Numbered from the stretch's first letter, positions 44,185 to 56,978 are shown. The stretch: DNA of 64,000 bases from Semisulcospira habei (GCA_036245525.1 BTPG01000003.1:187876033-187940032); one strand, 5' to 3'. Notes: generated by a model from the letters alone, not told the origin. A program made the numbers and translations.

Positions 44185-44396
44185 TTAACTCATTCTGCTC
44201 CAGGACCGAGATCCGCACATTTTGAGGTTTTCCTTTGAAGGCTGTATTACACTTCTGGAAACAGATCGAGCGTGATAGTTCAAGGGTTGTGCCAGAATAG
44301 CTTGGCGCCTATGGGCGCCAAGCTATTCTGGCCCAACCCTTGAACTATCACGCTCGATCCATGTATTGCCGTGGCGTGTCGGAGTTGAATGATTAA
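44185..44396. mobile_element. TB2 hairpin MITE
   Basis: TTAACTCATTCTGCTCCAGG at the left and TCGGAGTTGAATGATTAA at the right, more diverged than other TB2 copies. Hairpin B at 44263-44358 has CGTGATAG on one arm and CTATCACG on the other. Confidence 0.88.
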
Positions 44397-44504
44397 CCCG
44401 TATTGTAGTGTGCGCAGGCCGATGAAATGGGCTGTCCTTGAGGAGTCTTTAGCAAACTGTTTCATTACAGAAGGACCTGTTTTGTGCGGTCACCCTTATG
44501 AGAG

Positions 44505-44567
44505 GTCACCTGCCGTCAAAGACCATCATTAGGATGGTTAGATGGTTTTTATAATGACAGGTTGCAC
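44505..44567. repeat. Family G hairpin, degenerate
   Basis: CACCTGCCGTCAAAGACCAT at the left and GGTTTTTATAATGACAGGTTG at the right, related to 27475-27534. The rest of 44397-44864 shows no gene. Confidence 0.55.
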
Positions 44568-44864
44568 TGTTCGCTCTGCGTGATTTCTCTTGAGACAGCA
44601 CCTCTCTTTTAAGAGCACTTTTGTCCTTGCAAAAAAAAAAATCTGTTTACAGCGACCGCCACACAACAATTTCCTTTTGGATAATCACGTTGTCTGAATC
44701 TGAATCAGCTCGAAACAGATTCTTCTGTGTTGATGTTAGCATCTTTCTAACTAGCTAGTCTTTTACATGTGGAGGCTGTTCTTTGACTGATTGGTCTGTT
44801 TGCACCGAAACCAGTATGGTCTAGACATCGCCACATTGTTTTTTTCACCAAGTCCCCTCCGGCT

Positions 44865-44927
44865 GCAAGATACATAGATTTTCATGAGCCCCTGCGGAGC
44901 AGGGGCTCATGCGAATCTGTCTCTTGC
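44865..44927. repeat. Hairpin A, solitary
   Basis: Left arm GAGCCCCTGC, right arm GCAGGGGCTC, a matched C-to-T change relative to the usual CCCCCGC stem. Outer arms are eroded. Confidence 0.8.
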
Positions 44928-45122
44928 TGGCAGAAATCTGCTACGTCTGTGCCTCAAAATGAGGGTCCTAAAGGAGGTTTAATGGGAAGCGATACATCTC
45001 ATCGATGTTTCTCGAGGGCACTGCGTAACACGAGGAAACGCCTAGCTAATTCGCTGAGGAGTGTAGTTTTGGTAAATATGTACAATGAAAAATACTGGAC
45101 GGCTGATTATATTCAATGCATA

Positions 45123-45222
45123 TTAACCCCTCGGCTGTTACTGACGATATTGTTCGGCGGAAAAGACGCGTTGTTACGCGTCTTTTCCGCCGAACAATAT
45201 CGTCAGTAACAGTCAATGGTGT
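45123..45222. repeat. Family H palindrome next to TTAACCCC
   Basis: CTGTTACTGACGATATTGTT at 45135 is answered by a perfect inverse ending at 45212; arms are 36 bp around TTGTTA. It is preceded by TTAACCCCTCGG and followed by TCAATGG, so it may be a TTAA element whose right end has decayed. One copy seen. Confidence 0.8.
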
Positions 45223-46059
45223 AAGGATACGCATATGATCTGCATAGTTTCCTAGGCTTGTGATCCCACGGTAACAGATTTGCCAGCTGTCCAAACGTTG
45301 CTTGAAACCGAGGGAGTATTGAGTAACAAGATACCATGCACAGGCTAAGAAAATGCAATTCTCACGATGTGTTTCAGCAAGAGTCGCTTCTCAGTCAGAA
45401 ACTGGTTAAGGAAAGTAGGTAGTGTCATTTGAAAGCGAGGACCATGCAAACAGGACTCAGAGACGTCAAACTGTCGTACAGTTGACTCCGAAAATGTAAC
45501 TATGGCAACTCCTTGCTGAAAGGGCTCATGAATTTTCGATACTTCTGCAGACGAAGCTCGACGACTGATACTCCATTGAATGTGTGAACTTCGTGCGACT
45601 TTTGACCTTGTTTTCATTTAAGTCAACATCTGTTTATAATATCTACTTTCGGCTCCACAGTGAAATAATCTGATTGTGGAATAACTGATACACGTACCAA
45701 GAGGAATTAGGACTGGACAGACAAATGGCTAGATCCCCTGCCTTCTTTCTATCAGGCTCCCAATCGCCAGGCAACAGAACAAGATGGGATGAACCACAAC
45801 CCACAAAGTCCATTCTATATGAGAGCTGTCTTCGCTGTCAAGGGTCTATACCTTTTGTTTTTGACTTGATTCTGATGTTGAAATATCTCCTTTTTAATAA
45901 CCGCCGTGAGATGGCCTTAGTTGCCTGCTCGGCGTTAAACCGCCAAATAACTAACTAACTCCTTTTCAAAAAGACGTGCCAATGCGTCATAGTGAAAATG
46001 GGCGCGCGCAGTGCATACGCGTCATTGGTTTGTCAAACGTCATTTGTCATGACGTATTT
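45213..46059. other. Non-coding, with repeat S and a SINE-like tail
   Basis: Repeat S (GCTAGATCCCCTGCCTTC, CCCAATCGCCAGGC) lies at 45712-45790. CGCCGTGAGATGGCCTTAGT with CGGCGTTAAACCG and (ACTA)n lies at 45899-45960. No gene is recognised in the rest. Confidence 0.65.
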
Positions 46060-47641
<1,582 letters not shown>

Positions 47642-48510
47642 AATGCACATATGAAGTACAAGACGATCATATATATCCATGATTGAGGAATAGGTCGATG
47701 TTACGTTTGTGCTTGTGTTATTCTTTTAGGGCACGTGTGTGTTGAACATAGGAAACGATCCGGTGTTCAGTTGAGTTATTTTAGATTAGAACCACGTATC
47801 TTTTTTTAGTACTGATGATTCGTTTCTTTTTGCACGGAGAATTGCGATAGATTTTGTGTGTGTGACTAGAATGTTGCACATTTCTCTAACTTGTAGCAAA
47901 GTCCGACCTAGATTCAGCTGGAAGGTTCTGAAAAAAGGCACGATTGGTCTAGTGGCCTCAAACATGACGTCAAAGTTTTGTAGTACACATGTTGGTTACA
48001 TTTCATAACATTTACGTAATGCACCTAGATGTTAGTGAAAGATTGTAGAAAAATCTATTGTGTTCTTTTTAATGAATATTAATGATTTTGGTTACGTTTT
48101 CTTTTCTGGTTGAGTTGTGTAATTTGCGGGATTGTGCTGGAAATCTGTAATAGTACAGTATAAAAGAGGATGTTAGGAAGTATGTGCATGCATTGTATGA
48201 GACAGTGTATCAAAATGAGGATACATTGTAAGAGACAGTGTATCAAAGTGTGGATGCATTTGTGAGAGATAGTGCATCAAAGTGTGGATGCATTGTACTA
48301 AGTGTGCATCGTGATAATAAAGTACTGTTGGAACTGTTACTTCAGTGTGGTCTACAACCTTGTGCCACGTGTGACGAGTTGCAACTGAGTGAGTTGTTTT
48401 TTGTTTTGTTTTTTCTACAAGAACCCTACGTGAGTGTGTCTGGTGTGATTGCATCATACTACGACCACGACTACCACGTAACAGTCGATACGGTACACTT
48501 TTGCACACAC
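47642..48510. other. Non-coding, with a 34-bp minisatellite
   Basis: AGTGTATCAAARTG plus GGATGCATT recurs about every 33-35 bp at 48190-48310, three to four copies. Otherwise AT-rich unique sequence with no recognisable gene. Confidence 0.6.
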
Positions 48511-48512
48511 CG

Positions 48513-48576
<64 letters not shown>

Positions 48577-48590
48577 ACACACACACACTA
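48511..48590. repeat. (CA)n microsatellite
   Basis: About 78 bp, almost pure. Confidence 0.95.
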
Positions 48591-48744
48591 AACCATCGTT
48601 CTCGACTTATCCTTTTCTTATTTCTGATCACAGCGCGATTTTACCTGCAATACATTTCTCACAGAAATAGGCATACAACAGCAGGGCTGGTGTGTCCACA
48701 TGCATATTTCAGCGTATTTCCCGGTAATGTATATCATCTGGGGC

Positions 48745-48837
48745 CAGCTGCATTAGTGTGCTTAGTCCTGCTCTAAGGAGCACCTTGCTTAATGGCTTGG
48801 GCAGGACTAAGCGCTCACTCATGCAACCGGCCCCTGG
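48745..48837. repeat. Family F palindrome, internally deleted
   Basis: GCTTAGTCCTGCTCTAAGGA, then GCACCTTGCTTAATGGCTTG and GGGCAGGACTAAGC. The right arm is longer than the left, so an internal part of the left arm has been lost. Confidence 0.75.
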
Positions 48838-48935
48838 GGATATGTGATATTTCATCTTGGAGAGTAGTCCTTCGCCAGAAACGAGACACTTCGGCAAATT
48901 ACCATAAACGAACTAATCATGGTATACGCGTCCCT

Positions 48936-49026
48936 CGCAGCGAAAGGCCTTCGGGCCGACGACGGACGCAGTTGACTCGCGCATAGCCGTGCCAACTGCG
49001 CCCTATCCTCGGCCCGAGGACCTATG
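48936..49026. repeat. Family C palindrome
   Basis: GCGAAAGGCCTTCGGGCCGA at the left and TCGGCCCGAGGACCTATGC at the right. The middle arms GCAGTTGACTCGCGC and GTGCCAACTGCG pair with mismatches. Confidence 0.7.
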
Positions 49027-49065
49027 CAACACCACCACGGATCTCGACTATCTTGTAGCAGTCCC

Positions 49066-49200
49066 GTTAACCCCTTTAACGTAACGACCAACTGACACCA
49101 AAATGCAAGAGGCATAGATCCTCATGAGCCCCCGCAGTTGCGGGGGCTCATGAGGATCTATGCCTCTTGCTGAAGCTACTTTGTATCATTGTCCATGAAC
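49066..49200. mobile_element. TA hairpin MITE, right end missing
   Basis: TTAACCCCTTTAACG at the left. Hairpin A at 49105-49170 is one of the most perfect in the window. The 3' part stops near GTCCATGAACGCC, before the usual terminus. Confidence 0.78.
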
Positions 49201-49286
49201 GCCTGGGACTCAGAATCAGAATTCACAATTTTATTTACCATCTTTTTCACTCACTGGTGAAAGTAGACCCGAATTTGATTGCAATA

Positions 49287-49376
<90 letters not shown>

Positions 49377-49457
49377 CATCATCATCATTATCATCATCAT
49401 CATCATTATTATTATTATTATCGACGACGACGACGATGATGATGATGATGATGATGG
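49287..49457. repeat. (ATT)n-(ATC)n-(GAT)n microsatellite
   Basis: About 30 ATT units, ATC interspersed from 49377, ATT again, then CGACGACG and GATGATG. ORFs of poly-Ile, Tyr and Asp are artefacts. Confidence 0.96.
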
Positions 49458-49616
49458 TGGTGGTGGCAATGATGATGATACAATAAAAATCAGAACACTA
49501 TATGGGGTTATTTGGCATAAAATGAACAAAGATTTCAGAAACACAAATTGCGAACCACTGGCAGAGATCATATTTAATCTGAATTCACGACGAACTATGT
49601 ACAACGACAGTGGATC

Positions 49617-49717
49617 GGATCATGAAAGTTCAAGAGTAGCATCAGATTAGCTTGGCGCCTCGGAGGCGCCAAGCTAATCTGCCGGCTACGGTACCCTTGA
49701 GCTGTCACGATCCAAAC
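49617..49717. repeat. Hairpin B, TB-derived
   Basis: GGATCATGAAAGTTCAAGAG at the left and CTTGAGCTGTCACGATCC at the right. The right arm has GCCGGCTACGGTACC in place of GGCACTACC, an 8-bp insertion-like change. Confidence 0.8.
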
Positions 49718-49901
49718 CGGTGCATAATCTACAGAGGAAGGGTGGCTCCCATAAATCTGCCTTGAAAAAAATGCTAATATTCTGTTCCGTCAGCCATGTC
49801 CCAACGGAGAAAGCTCAGTGACGCAGAGTTCTGACGCAGACGGTGATCTCTTTAACCCCGTCACTGTCGGGACACAAAGAACAAGGTTCAAGACTCAAGG
49901 T

Positions 49902-50115
49902 TTAACTCATTCTACCCCAGACACACCACAGCAAGATAAGGATCGACCATGATAGTTCAAGGGTGATGCCAGAATAGCTTGGCGCCTATGGGCGCCAAGC
50001 TATTCTGGCATCACCCTTGAACTATCATAGTCGATCCTTGTCCTGCTCTAGAGTGCAGTCTTCAGTGGACAACGGCAAAATTTGCGGATTTCGGTGTTGG
50101 GGTAGAATGAGTTAA
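49902..50115. mobile_element. TB2 hairpin MITE
   Basis: TTAACTCATTCTACCCCAGA at the left and GGGGTAGAATGAGTTAA at the right. Hairpin B with outer arms (49940-50045) is almost perfect. Confidence 0.93.
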
Positions 50116-50261
50116 GAAATGTGTTGTCCATAGAAGGACGTTTGTCTTTGTCTGCCAAGCTCATATAAATATCACACGATATAATCACACATGTTGTAGA
50201 GCTGAATGGACAGTTTAGGAAGTAGATTAACATTAGGAGGTACTATCAACACTACCCACCA

Positions 50262-50327
50262 GCAAGAGACATAGAACCTCATGAGCCCCCGCAGGTGCGG
50301 GGGCTCATGAGGTTCTATGCCTTTTGC
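50262..50327. repeat. Hairpin A, solitary
   Basis: AGAACCTC on the left arm and GAGGTTCT on the right, a matched double change from AGATCCTC. Clear TA ends are not seen. Confidence 0.85.
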
Positions 50328-50690
50328 CTACCGTTCTGCATGTAAGCCTATGCGTTCTTTGGCAAGCAGGGGTTCTTTGTATATACAACGATCCATGAGA
50401 AACACAGCAAAGTTGTATTTTTCTCCTTAAGAACGATACGGTCCATCGTACTTTATGTCTGTGTGGCTGTTTAAAAAATGTAATAACAATTCATTAAATT
50501 TATTTAATATTAATTTATTGCATTGATTTAATTAATAAAACATGTTGCACTTGACCGTTCTTTCTTTGTCGGATATTTATTTGCATGTGACAGTCACGGT
50601 CTGGAGTTGTGTAGACTTATTAATGACTTTGAGGCTTTGAGAGACCGTCTGCAATACCTGTCTGTGTATCGAGAGGGGGTGGGGGTGGGG
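50328..50690. other. Non-coding, nothing recognised
   Basis: AT-rich, with TTAATAT-type runs near 50495-50545. Confidence 0.4.
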
Positions 50691-50693
50691 GGC

Positions 50694-50809
<116 letters not shown>

Positions 50810-51011
50810 GTGAAGTGAAAACTGCGCACATATGTATCAAAATAACCGGCTTAGAAGAAGAAAAAATGACACGCAAAAAAGACCTACACTAAACATATCC
50901 GGAGTAATGCTCTTTCTAAATATGGACACAATGGAACGAAGACAATTCGCTATACATCCTTTCAGGTTGAAATCAAATCAGTTCTTGCCCAAGTTTAACT
51001 TGCCAGAATTT

Positions 51012-51131
<120 letters not shown>

Positions 51132-51259
51132 AGTATTTTTCTTGTAATGCATCGTATTGTATGACTTCACTGTCTGAACGAAAAGGTCGTCATGGTTCTA
51201 CCACGTGCATATGTCAAGAGGTCCTCGGGCCGACTTTGGTAAGCGGGCTGACATTTCAT

Positions 51260-51453
51260 TTAAACCCATTCAGCCCTGACGCACTACAGCAGGAGATAGG
51301 TCGACCATGATCATTCAAGGGTAGCGCCAGATTAGCTTGGCGCCTGTCGGCGCCAAGCTAATCTGGCACTACCCTTGAACTATCATGGTCGATCCATCTC
51401 CTGTAACAGGTGCATAGTCGTTAGATGACGACTCGTCGGGCTGAAGGAGTTAA
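51260..51453. mobile_element. TB1 hairpin MITE
   Basis: TTAAACCCATTCAGCCCTGA at the left and GTCGGGCTGAAGGAGTTAA at the right. The hairpin (51287-51405) has arms of about 55 bp. A fragment with GGTCCTCGGGCCGAC just upstream at 51221 resembles family C. Confidence 0.92.
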
Positions 51454-51616
51454 TAAAGTAAATAGAACAAAATTGCCGTGTTTCCTCAGAGCAATTCATT
51501 ACCTTTGCCAGAAATAACCTGTGCATGTCAAATGACAGAGACGTAAATCATTTTGAGGTCCCGTGAATTCCCTTACACTGCCGAGAAATAAATGAACGCT
51601 GGCGCACGAATCAGCA

Positions 51617-51682
51617 GCAATAGACATGGATCCTCATAAGCCCCCGCAGTTGCGGGGGTTTATGAGGATCGATGTCTCTTGG
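51617..51682. repeat. Hairpin A, probable TA remnant
   Basis: Left CCTCATAAGCCCCCGC and right GCGGGGGTTTATGAGG share the G-to-A change at the same stem position. CACTGCCGAGAAATAAATG upstream at 51578 resembles a TA left end. Confidence 0.82.
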
Positions 51683-51819
51683 CCGAAGCCACTTTGAATC
51701 CATGAATTTGGTCCAAAATCATGAATCACACTACTAATAATAGCCTTCCTGTCCGAGTGGCGGCGTAGGAACCGTGGGGGTATGAGGAAGGAGGGAGACA
51801 CTAGAGCGGTCCTCCCTGC

Positions 51820-52200
51820 CATCGTCCCCCCCCCCCACCCCCTTCCGAAAGAAAATATAGGGGAGAAGAGTATCACCTGTCCCCCTCCCCCACCCTCTGC
51901 CCCCCCCCCCCTTCCCCTTGCCCAACTCCCACCCATATTTAAGGGGAGGATGAGAGGGAGGAGAAATAATATTATGTCGATTTTCTTTTCTTCTTTCTTT
52001 TTTTGTTTTTTCGAAACCAGACGACTCGTCCTCCAAACTCATCCCTTCACATGATCCCACCCCTCTCTTCGGGTTTCACATTTAGGAGGTTTGACTGTTG
52101 GCTGACAACTCTATATCCCCCCCCCTCCCCTAACCAACCCGTCCACCTTCTCCATCAGTGATCTCGAAGCGCCAAGTGAATACGGTACTAATCGATAGCT
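51820..52200. repeat. C-rich dispersed repeat
   Basis: CCCCCCACCCC-type tracts, with ACATTTAGGAGGTTTGACTG at 52080 matching ACATTTAGGAGGTTTCACTG at 58809. A similar C-rich block lies at 60640-60715. ORFs here are compositional. Confidence 0.6.
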
Positions 52201-52804
52201 ATATAGAACCTTTCAAGACCACGTTTTACATAGGAAACACCCCCACACCATACGTCATAATCTTAACGCGCTAAGCTTTCTGGGATCGCATGATGAACCT
52301 TTAGGCAGTTCGCAAGCTAGAGTGTGTGACTGTTCGCGATAAACACATATTCCACACTTAAATGGCTAAAGCTCACTTCTTACACGTAGAAAAGCCACGC
52401 ACAATCCGTAAATATACTCATTTTCCCATTATTTACTTCGAAATAATAAGGTTAGATCGTGCAGAGTGGCGTCAGACAGGTCTACATACCGAAATACTAC
52501 AAGAATGCGAGAAGTAGTATTAACAAGGCAAACAACTTCACATAAATTTGCATTGTAATGTAGATTTCAGTGTATAGATACGGAGTTTCGTATTATACGT
52601 TTGTTGTTTTATATATTGCAACTTACATTTCATTCTATTTTTGTTTTTGTGCAAAATGGTCATTTGTTGCGAAATTTATTTGTTGACTAAGCTGTTGGGT
52701 TGGAATTTATTGTGCACTGATTACGAAGATAAATGTGTCGCTGCTGTTCAAAAGATGGCTTCGACCTACGTCGCTATTCTGCTCTTGTGAAAGGTTCTAT
52801 AAAA
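52201..52804. other. Non-coding, with possible short terminal inverted repeat
   Basis: TATAGAACCTTTCAAGA at 52203 and TCTTGTGAAAGGTTCTATA at 52784-52802 are near-inverse. They may be tips of an element of about 600 bp, but nothing inside supports this. No gene. Confidence 0.4.
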
Positions 52805-52994
52805 CACAGAAGTGGAGTGTTCGTGTACTATCATTTCTAGACAGACCGGCCTCGCGGCTGACACTTCTGCAACTGTTTGATCCACAGTAACCGAGCGCGT
52901 TCCGCGCTCGGTGACTATGGATCAAACAGTTGCAGAAGTGTCAGCCGCGAGGTCTGTCTAGAAATGATAGTACACGAAACACTCCACTTCTGTG
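52805..52994. repeat. Large near-perfect palindrome, 190 bp
   Basis: CACAGAAGTGGAGTGTTCGT at the left and its inverse at the right. Arms are about 93 bp around GCGCGTTCCGCGC with only a few mismatches. It is the longest hairpin in the window and has no second copy here. Confidence 0.93.
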
Positions 52995-53282
52995 CTATAA
53001 CCAGTCTCTCCGACTGCCGCATTTGGTGCTAGAAATAAAATAGAGATGCATGCGGCATGTTCTTTCATTCGCTTCAGTCTTTCATCAAGATTTCAATGCC
53101 TTACAGCATGCACAGCATTGCGGTTGATTTCAGTTGGCTCGGCCATTGACATTCAGAGGACACACCGCAGCGGCAGACGTCCTTTGTAGGATGTATTATA
53201 TTAATTACTATCATGAAAGAAAAGGATGTTTTATCTGAATTTTGATATATTGTATCTGACGTAGCTATTCATGTGATAAATA
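52995..53282. other. Non-coding, nothing recognised
   Basis: No hairpin or repeat identified. Confidence 0.4.
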
Positions 53283-53358
53283 TACACTGAGGAGCAGGAG
53301 AAATGCGACATTTTTGGACTTTTTTTTTTAAATGTCACATTTCTTTAGCTCCTCAGTT
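53283..53358. mobile_element. Family M mini-element, mariner-like tips
   Basis: CACTGAGGAGCAGGAGAAAT at the left and ATTTCTTTAGCTCCTCAG at the right, about 28-bp arms with a T-rich loop. It resembles 63375-63475. TA flanks suggest a Tc1/mariner-type MITE. Confidence 0.55.
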
Positions 53359-53466
53359 TAGCAACGTCGACAATGACAAAAGTCATATGTCACGACGCTG
53401 CTAAGTGAAGTCGACAGAATTGTGCATTGACCGTTGACTTGGTGACAATGCTTATTTAGCCCCTTA

Positions 53467-54455
53467 TGTCGACACCACCCAACAGCAAGAGGTAAAGAAC
53501 CATACGAACCACCCAACAGCAAGAGGCACAGATCATCATGAACCACCCAACAGCAACAGGCGAAGAGCCACATAAACCACAAAACAGCAAGAGGCAAAAG
53601 AACAACACGAACCAGCCAACAGCAAGAGGCAAAGAACCACATGAAGCACCCAACAACAAGAGAAAAAGAACCAGATGAACAACCCAACAGCAAGACGCAA
53701 AAAAAAAGCATGAACAAGCTTACAGTAAGAGGTAAAGAACCGCATGAACCACCCAACGGCAAAAGGCCAAGAACCGCTTGAACCGGCCAACAGCAAGAGG
53801 CCAAGAACCGCGTGAACCACCCAACGGCAAGAGGCCAAGAACCGCATGAACCACCCAACGGCAAGAGGCCAAGAACCGCTTAAACCACCCAACGGCAAGA
53901 GGCACAGAACCGCATGAACCACCGAACAGCAAGGGAAAAAGAACCACATGAACAACCCAACAGCAAGAGGCAAAGAGCCACATGAACCACCCAACAGCTA
54001 GAGGCACAGATCCGCGTGAACCACCCAACAGCTAGAGGCACAGATCCGCGTGAACCACCCAACAGCTAGAGGCACAGATCCGCGTGAACCACCCAACAGC
54101 TAGAGGCACAGATCCGCGTGAACCACTCAACTGCAAGAGGCAAAGAAACGCATGAACCAGCCAATAGCAAGATGCAAAGAACCACACAATCCATCCAAAA
54201 GCTAGAGACAAAGAACCACATGAACCACAAAACAGCAAGAGGCAAAGAACAATCGGAACCACAAAACAGCAAGAGGCAAAGAAGAACCACATGAACCACA
54301 AAACAGCAAGAAGCAAAGAACCACATGAACCATAAAACAGTATGAGGCAAAGAACCACATGAACCACAAAACAGCAAGAGGCAAAGAACCACATGAACTA
54401 CAAAACAGCAAGAGGCACGCGAAGAACCTCATAACCCACCACCACCAGCAGATGA
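53467..54455. repeat. 34-bp minisatellite derived from hairpin A arm
   Basis: About 28 copies of a unit like AACAGCAAGAGGCAAAGAAC plus CACATGAACCACC. Four identical units lie at about 53998-54130. The unit resembles the left arm of hairpin A (GCAAGAGGCATAGATCC, CATGAGCCCCC). The period is 34, not divisible by 3, so minus-strand ORFs stay open in several frames without coding. Confidence 0.93.
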
Positions 54456-54486
54456 GGGGATTCATGATATCCTATGTCTCTTGCCG
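54450..54486. repeat. Hairpin A right arm closing the minisatellite
   Basis: GAGGGGATTCATGATATCCT, then ATGTCTCTTGCC, is a standard right arm. No single left arm is present; the minisatellite occupies its place. Confidence 0.8.
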
Positions 54487-54539
54487 GCCGTGGGCCTATA
54501 TTCACTCTTTAAAATTTTCATCCTGAAACACTATTGCTT

Positions 54540-54722
54540 AAAATAAACTTGACTACGTTAGATCACGGGTGGTGCCAGAATAGCTTTGCACCTAAGGCGC
54601 CAAGCTATTCTGGCACCACCCTTGAACTAGAATGGTTGATCTATCTCCTAATCTTTAATGTAGCCTTCATAGGACAATAAGCAAATGTTTAAAAATTCAG
54701 CCTCAGGATGTAATGGGTTAAA
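54540..54722. mobile_element. TB3 hairpin MITE
   Basis: The flank GCTTAAAATAAACTTGACTA, hairpin B at 54560-54632 and the right end CAGCCTCAGGATGTAATGGG then TTAA. The left terminus is worn. Confidence 0.82.
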
Positions 54723-55107
54723 CTCTCATAACTAAATGTCTTCATGAGTGAGTCGGCGTTAGTCCTTGGTGAATAGGATCACTTGGCCTTGAATCAGCCA
54801 TAGATTCAAAGGCATCATCTGTGCACGCTAGCACAAACAGGAGAAATCCCCTGAGTTGACTTTGCATACGGAAACAGGAAAACTAGGGGAAAGGTAACCG
54901 GGACATATATATGTCTTCAACGCTGACAATGAAGATGTAACAAACCCTGAATCTGCATAATGCATAAAAGATGGACCGAAACTGACTGGGACTTCACATG
55001 GCATTAGAAGTGGTTGCAAATTCAACTCGCGTGTCTACGTATGAATGAAATTGTCAGGACACAAATCAAGTGCGCGTCACTCTGAGGTCGGGGCCTGTCC
55101 GTCAGCA
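54723..55107. other. Non-coding, nothing recognised
   Basis: Unique-looking sequence without convincing ORFs. Confidence 0.4.
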
Positions 55108-55116
55108 GCACACACA

Positions 55117-55181
<65 letters not shown>
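55108..55181. repeat. (CA)n microsatellite
   Basis: Nearly pure CA. Confidence 0.95.
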
Positions 55182-55183
<2 letters not shown>

Positions 55184-55413
55184 TCTGTGAGACCGGAAGT
55201 CAAAGGGAGACAAGTCGACACCGTTTGAGCGACACTAGGAAGGGAAACAACTGACCCGCTGTAGTTCGACACTGACAAAGAGACACTATCCTTCGTCGTG
55301 TGACGCTTTCGGGACAAGTCCATTTTAGCTTCAGAAACGGCCCCTTGACAAGCGAAACCCTTGTTGTTCGGGAACTTCTGTCTCCGCCCTGTCTAGAAAG
55401 ATTTAATCGTTAG

Positions 55414-55483
55414 GGTGTGCTGGTCTGTGATTTTAGTCCTTACGGCTGGAAGCCGTAAGGTCCAAAATCACAGACCAGCACGC
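55414..55483. repeat. Family E hairpin
   Basis: GTGTGCTGGTCTGTGATTTT with inverse, centred on GGCTGGAAGCC. Second copy of the 12091-12159 family. Confidence 0.82.
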
Positions 55484-56032
55484 ATTTAGAAGAAGTTGCC
55501 CATCCGCAAGAGTCGTGTACTGCCGATCATGGCCAGTCGGCAAATACACCTTACTGCAGACTGATTCTTGTAGGTGGACGGTCCTTGTTGAATGAATACA
55601 AATGTAACTTAAAGAAGGCGTGGGCTATATCCGTCATAAGGTCTTTCAGCTACCTGAGCCCTAAAATAGACTTTAAACATTTTACTGCCTGTACGGAGAA
55701 CGATAAAATAATCGTATAACTTTATACGTGTCTGGCGTATAACCTTGTGTGCAGGAATGATCTCTAGTTTTTTGTGTGAATCGTGTAACTTTTGGATGGA
55801 AATGATTGTCTTATTCTATACCTGCGTATTTCTCTGTGGGCTGGCGATTGGGTGCCTGATAGGCGGGGGCAGGGGATCTAACTGTTGTCTGTCCAGCGCT
55901 GTGATTCCCCTTGGTTTGAGTACTGACAATTCTGCCAGCGCTAGCCTCACCTATCTGGTTTGTGAGTGTAACTTTTGACTTTGGCCACAAAAAGATGCGA
56001 CAAGTGTACTTTTACGCCTTTTGAATAGTACT
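55484..56032. other. Non-coding, with inverse repeat S
   Basis: Repeat S is at 55795-55905 (GGGCTGGCGATTGGGTGCCT). A 77-codon + strand ORF from 55745 runs through it and is therefore probably not a gene. Confidence 0.6.
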
Positions 56033-56250
56033 TTAACACACTGACGACCGAGGTAGAGATTCCAAATCTGGGGGCTGTCCTCTGCCGAAGATACTATAAC
56101 ATTGCAGGAGACAGATCGACCGTGATAATTCAGTGGTGGTGAAGGCTGCAGGGCCTGAAAGTTGTCCAGGCGTCAAACGGTTCTGGCACCACCTTTGAAC
56201 TATCATGGTCATACCATATCTTTGAAATGTGCCGGAGCTGAAAGGTTTCA
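56033..56250. mobile_element. Hairpin B element, heavily decayed
   Basis: TTAACACACTGACGACCGAG at the left, GACAGATCGACCGTGATAAT and GAACTATCATGGTC arms, and GAGCTGAAAGGTTTCAA at the right. The inner stem is scrambled. Confidence 0.65.
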
Positions 56251-56269
56251 AGGCGCCGAGCATCTTCTA

Positions 56270-56486
56270 CCACTACTCCTGAACTGACATGGTCGGTCCG
56301 TGACATGAAAGCAGATGGACCGGCTATTATAATTCAAGAGTAATGCCAGATTAGCTTAGCGCCTGAGGGTGACGCGCCGCTAATATGGCACTACTCTCTC
56401 ATTATCATGGTCGATCCATCTTTAGGAACTGTACACAGTCGTTAAGTGACACCTCTAGAATGCGGCCTTGGGGTTAAATGGGTTAA
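56270..56486. mobile_element. TB1 hairpin MITE, decayed
   Basis: The right end CCTTGGGGTTAAATGGGTTAA is clear. Hairpin B (56330-56412) has a long imperfect loop, GAGGGTGACGCGCCG. The left end overlaps a second right-arm fragment (CTCCTGAACTGACATGGTCG). Confidence 0.7.
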
Positions 56487-56539
56487 TGATTAGTTCAACC
56501 CTGGTAGTTCAAAAGAGGTGCCAGAATAGCCTGTCACTT

Positions 56540-56610
56540 AAAGTAAAGAAGTACCCAACGGAGAAGAAACACGCTTAGAAAAGACGGGTACAACACAATT
56601 TACTTAAAGT
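56540..56610 (+). repeat. Family D terminal fragment
   Basis: AAGAAGTACCCAACGGAGAA, then GAAACACGCTTAGAAAAGAC, a single arm. Confidence 0.6.
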
Positions 56611-56762
56611 AAAGGCCTTTCAAAGTCCTTGCACAACTTCCTTTAACTATGATAGTCTACAAAATCTTTGATCTAGCTCTATGATCATTGGTCTGTGGTG
56701 CACAGATCTCCCTTACTATTCCTATTTACCTTTATCGTTGCAGAGTGTCGAAGCTAAAAGGG

Positions 56763-56978
56763 TTAACCCGTTTAGTGCCAGCGGAGGCAGACTATGTTTC
56801 TGCAACTTTCGTTAATTCAACACCAAAATACCCTACCTGTCCCACGAGCATGGATTCATAAGTGGTGTCGGCAAGAGGCATAGATCCTCGTGAGCCCCCG
56901 CAACTGCGGGGGCTCATGAGGATCTATACCTCTTGCTTTTGGGTGGTGTTCAGATTTTCTCGGCACTGAAGGGGTTAA
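56763..56978. mobile_element. TA hairpin MITE, best-preserved copy
   Basis: TTAACCCGTTTAGTGCCAGC at the left and TCGGCACTGAAGGGGTTAA at the right. Hairpin A at 56871-56936 has arms of about 30 bp. It can serve as the reference TA element. Confidence 0.93.

Noticed and set aside
53358..54465. Several overlapping minus-strand ORFs reading as hydrophobic repeats (GSCGSLPLAVGW)
   Set aside because: The 34-bp minisatellite stays open in all minus-strand frames because 34 is not a multiple of three. The apparent membrane segments are an artefact.
55745..55978. 77-codon ORF with a hydrophobic start as a secreted peptide
   Set aside because: It runs through dispersed repeat S, which occurs elsewhere inverted and without an ORF.
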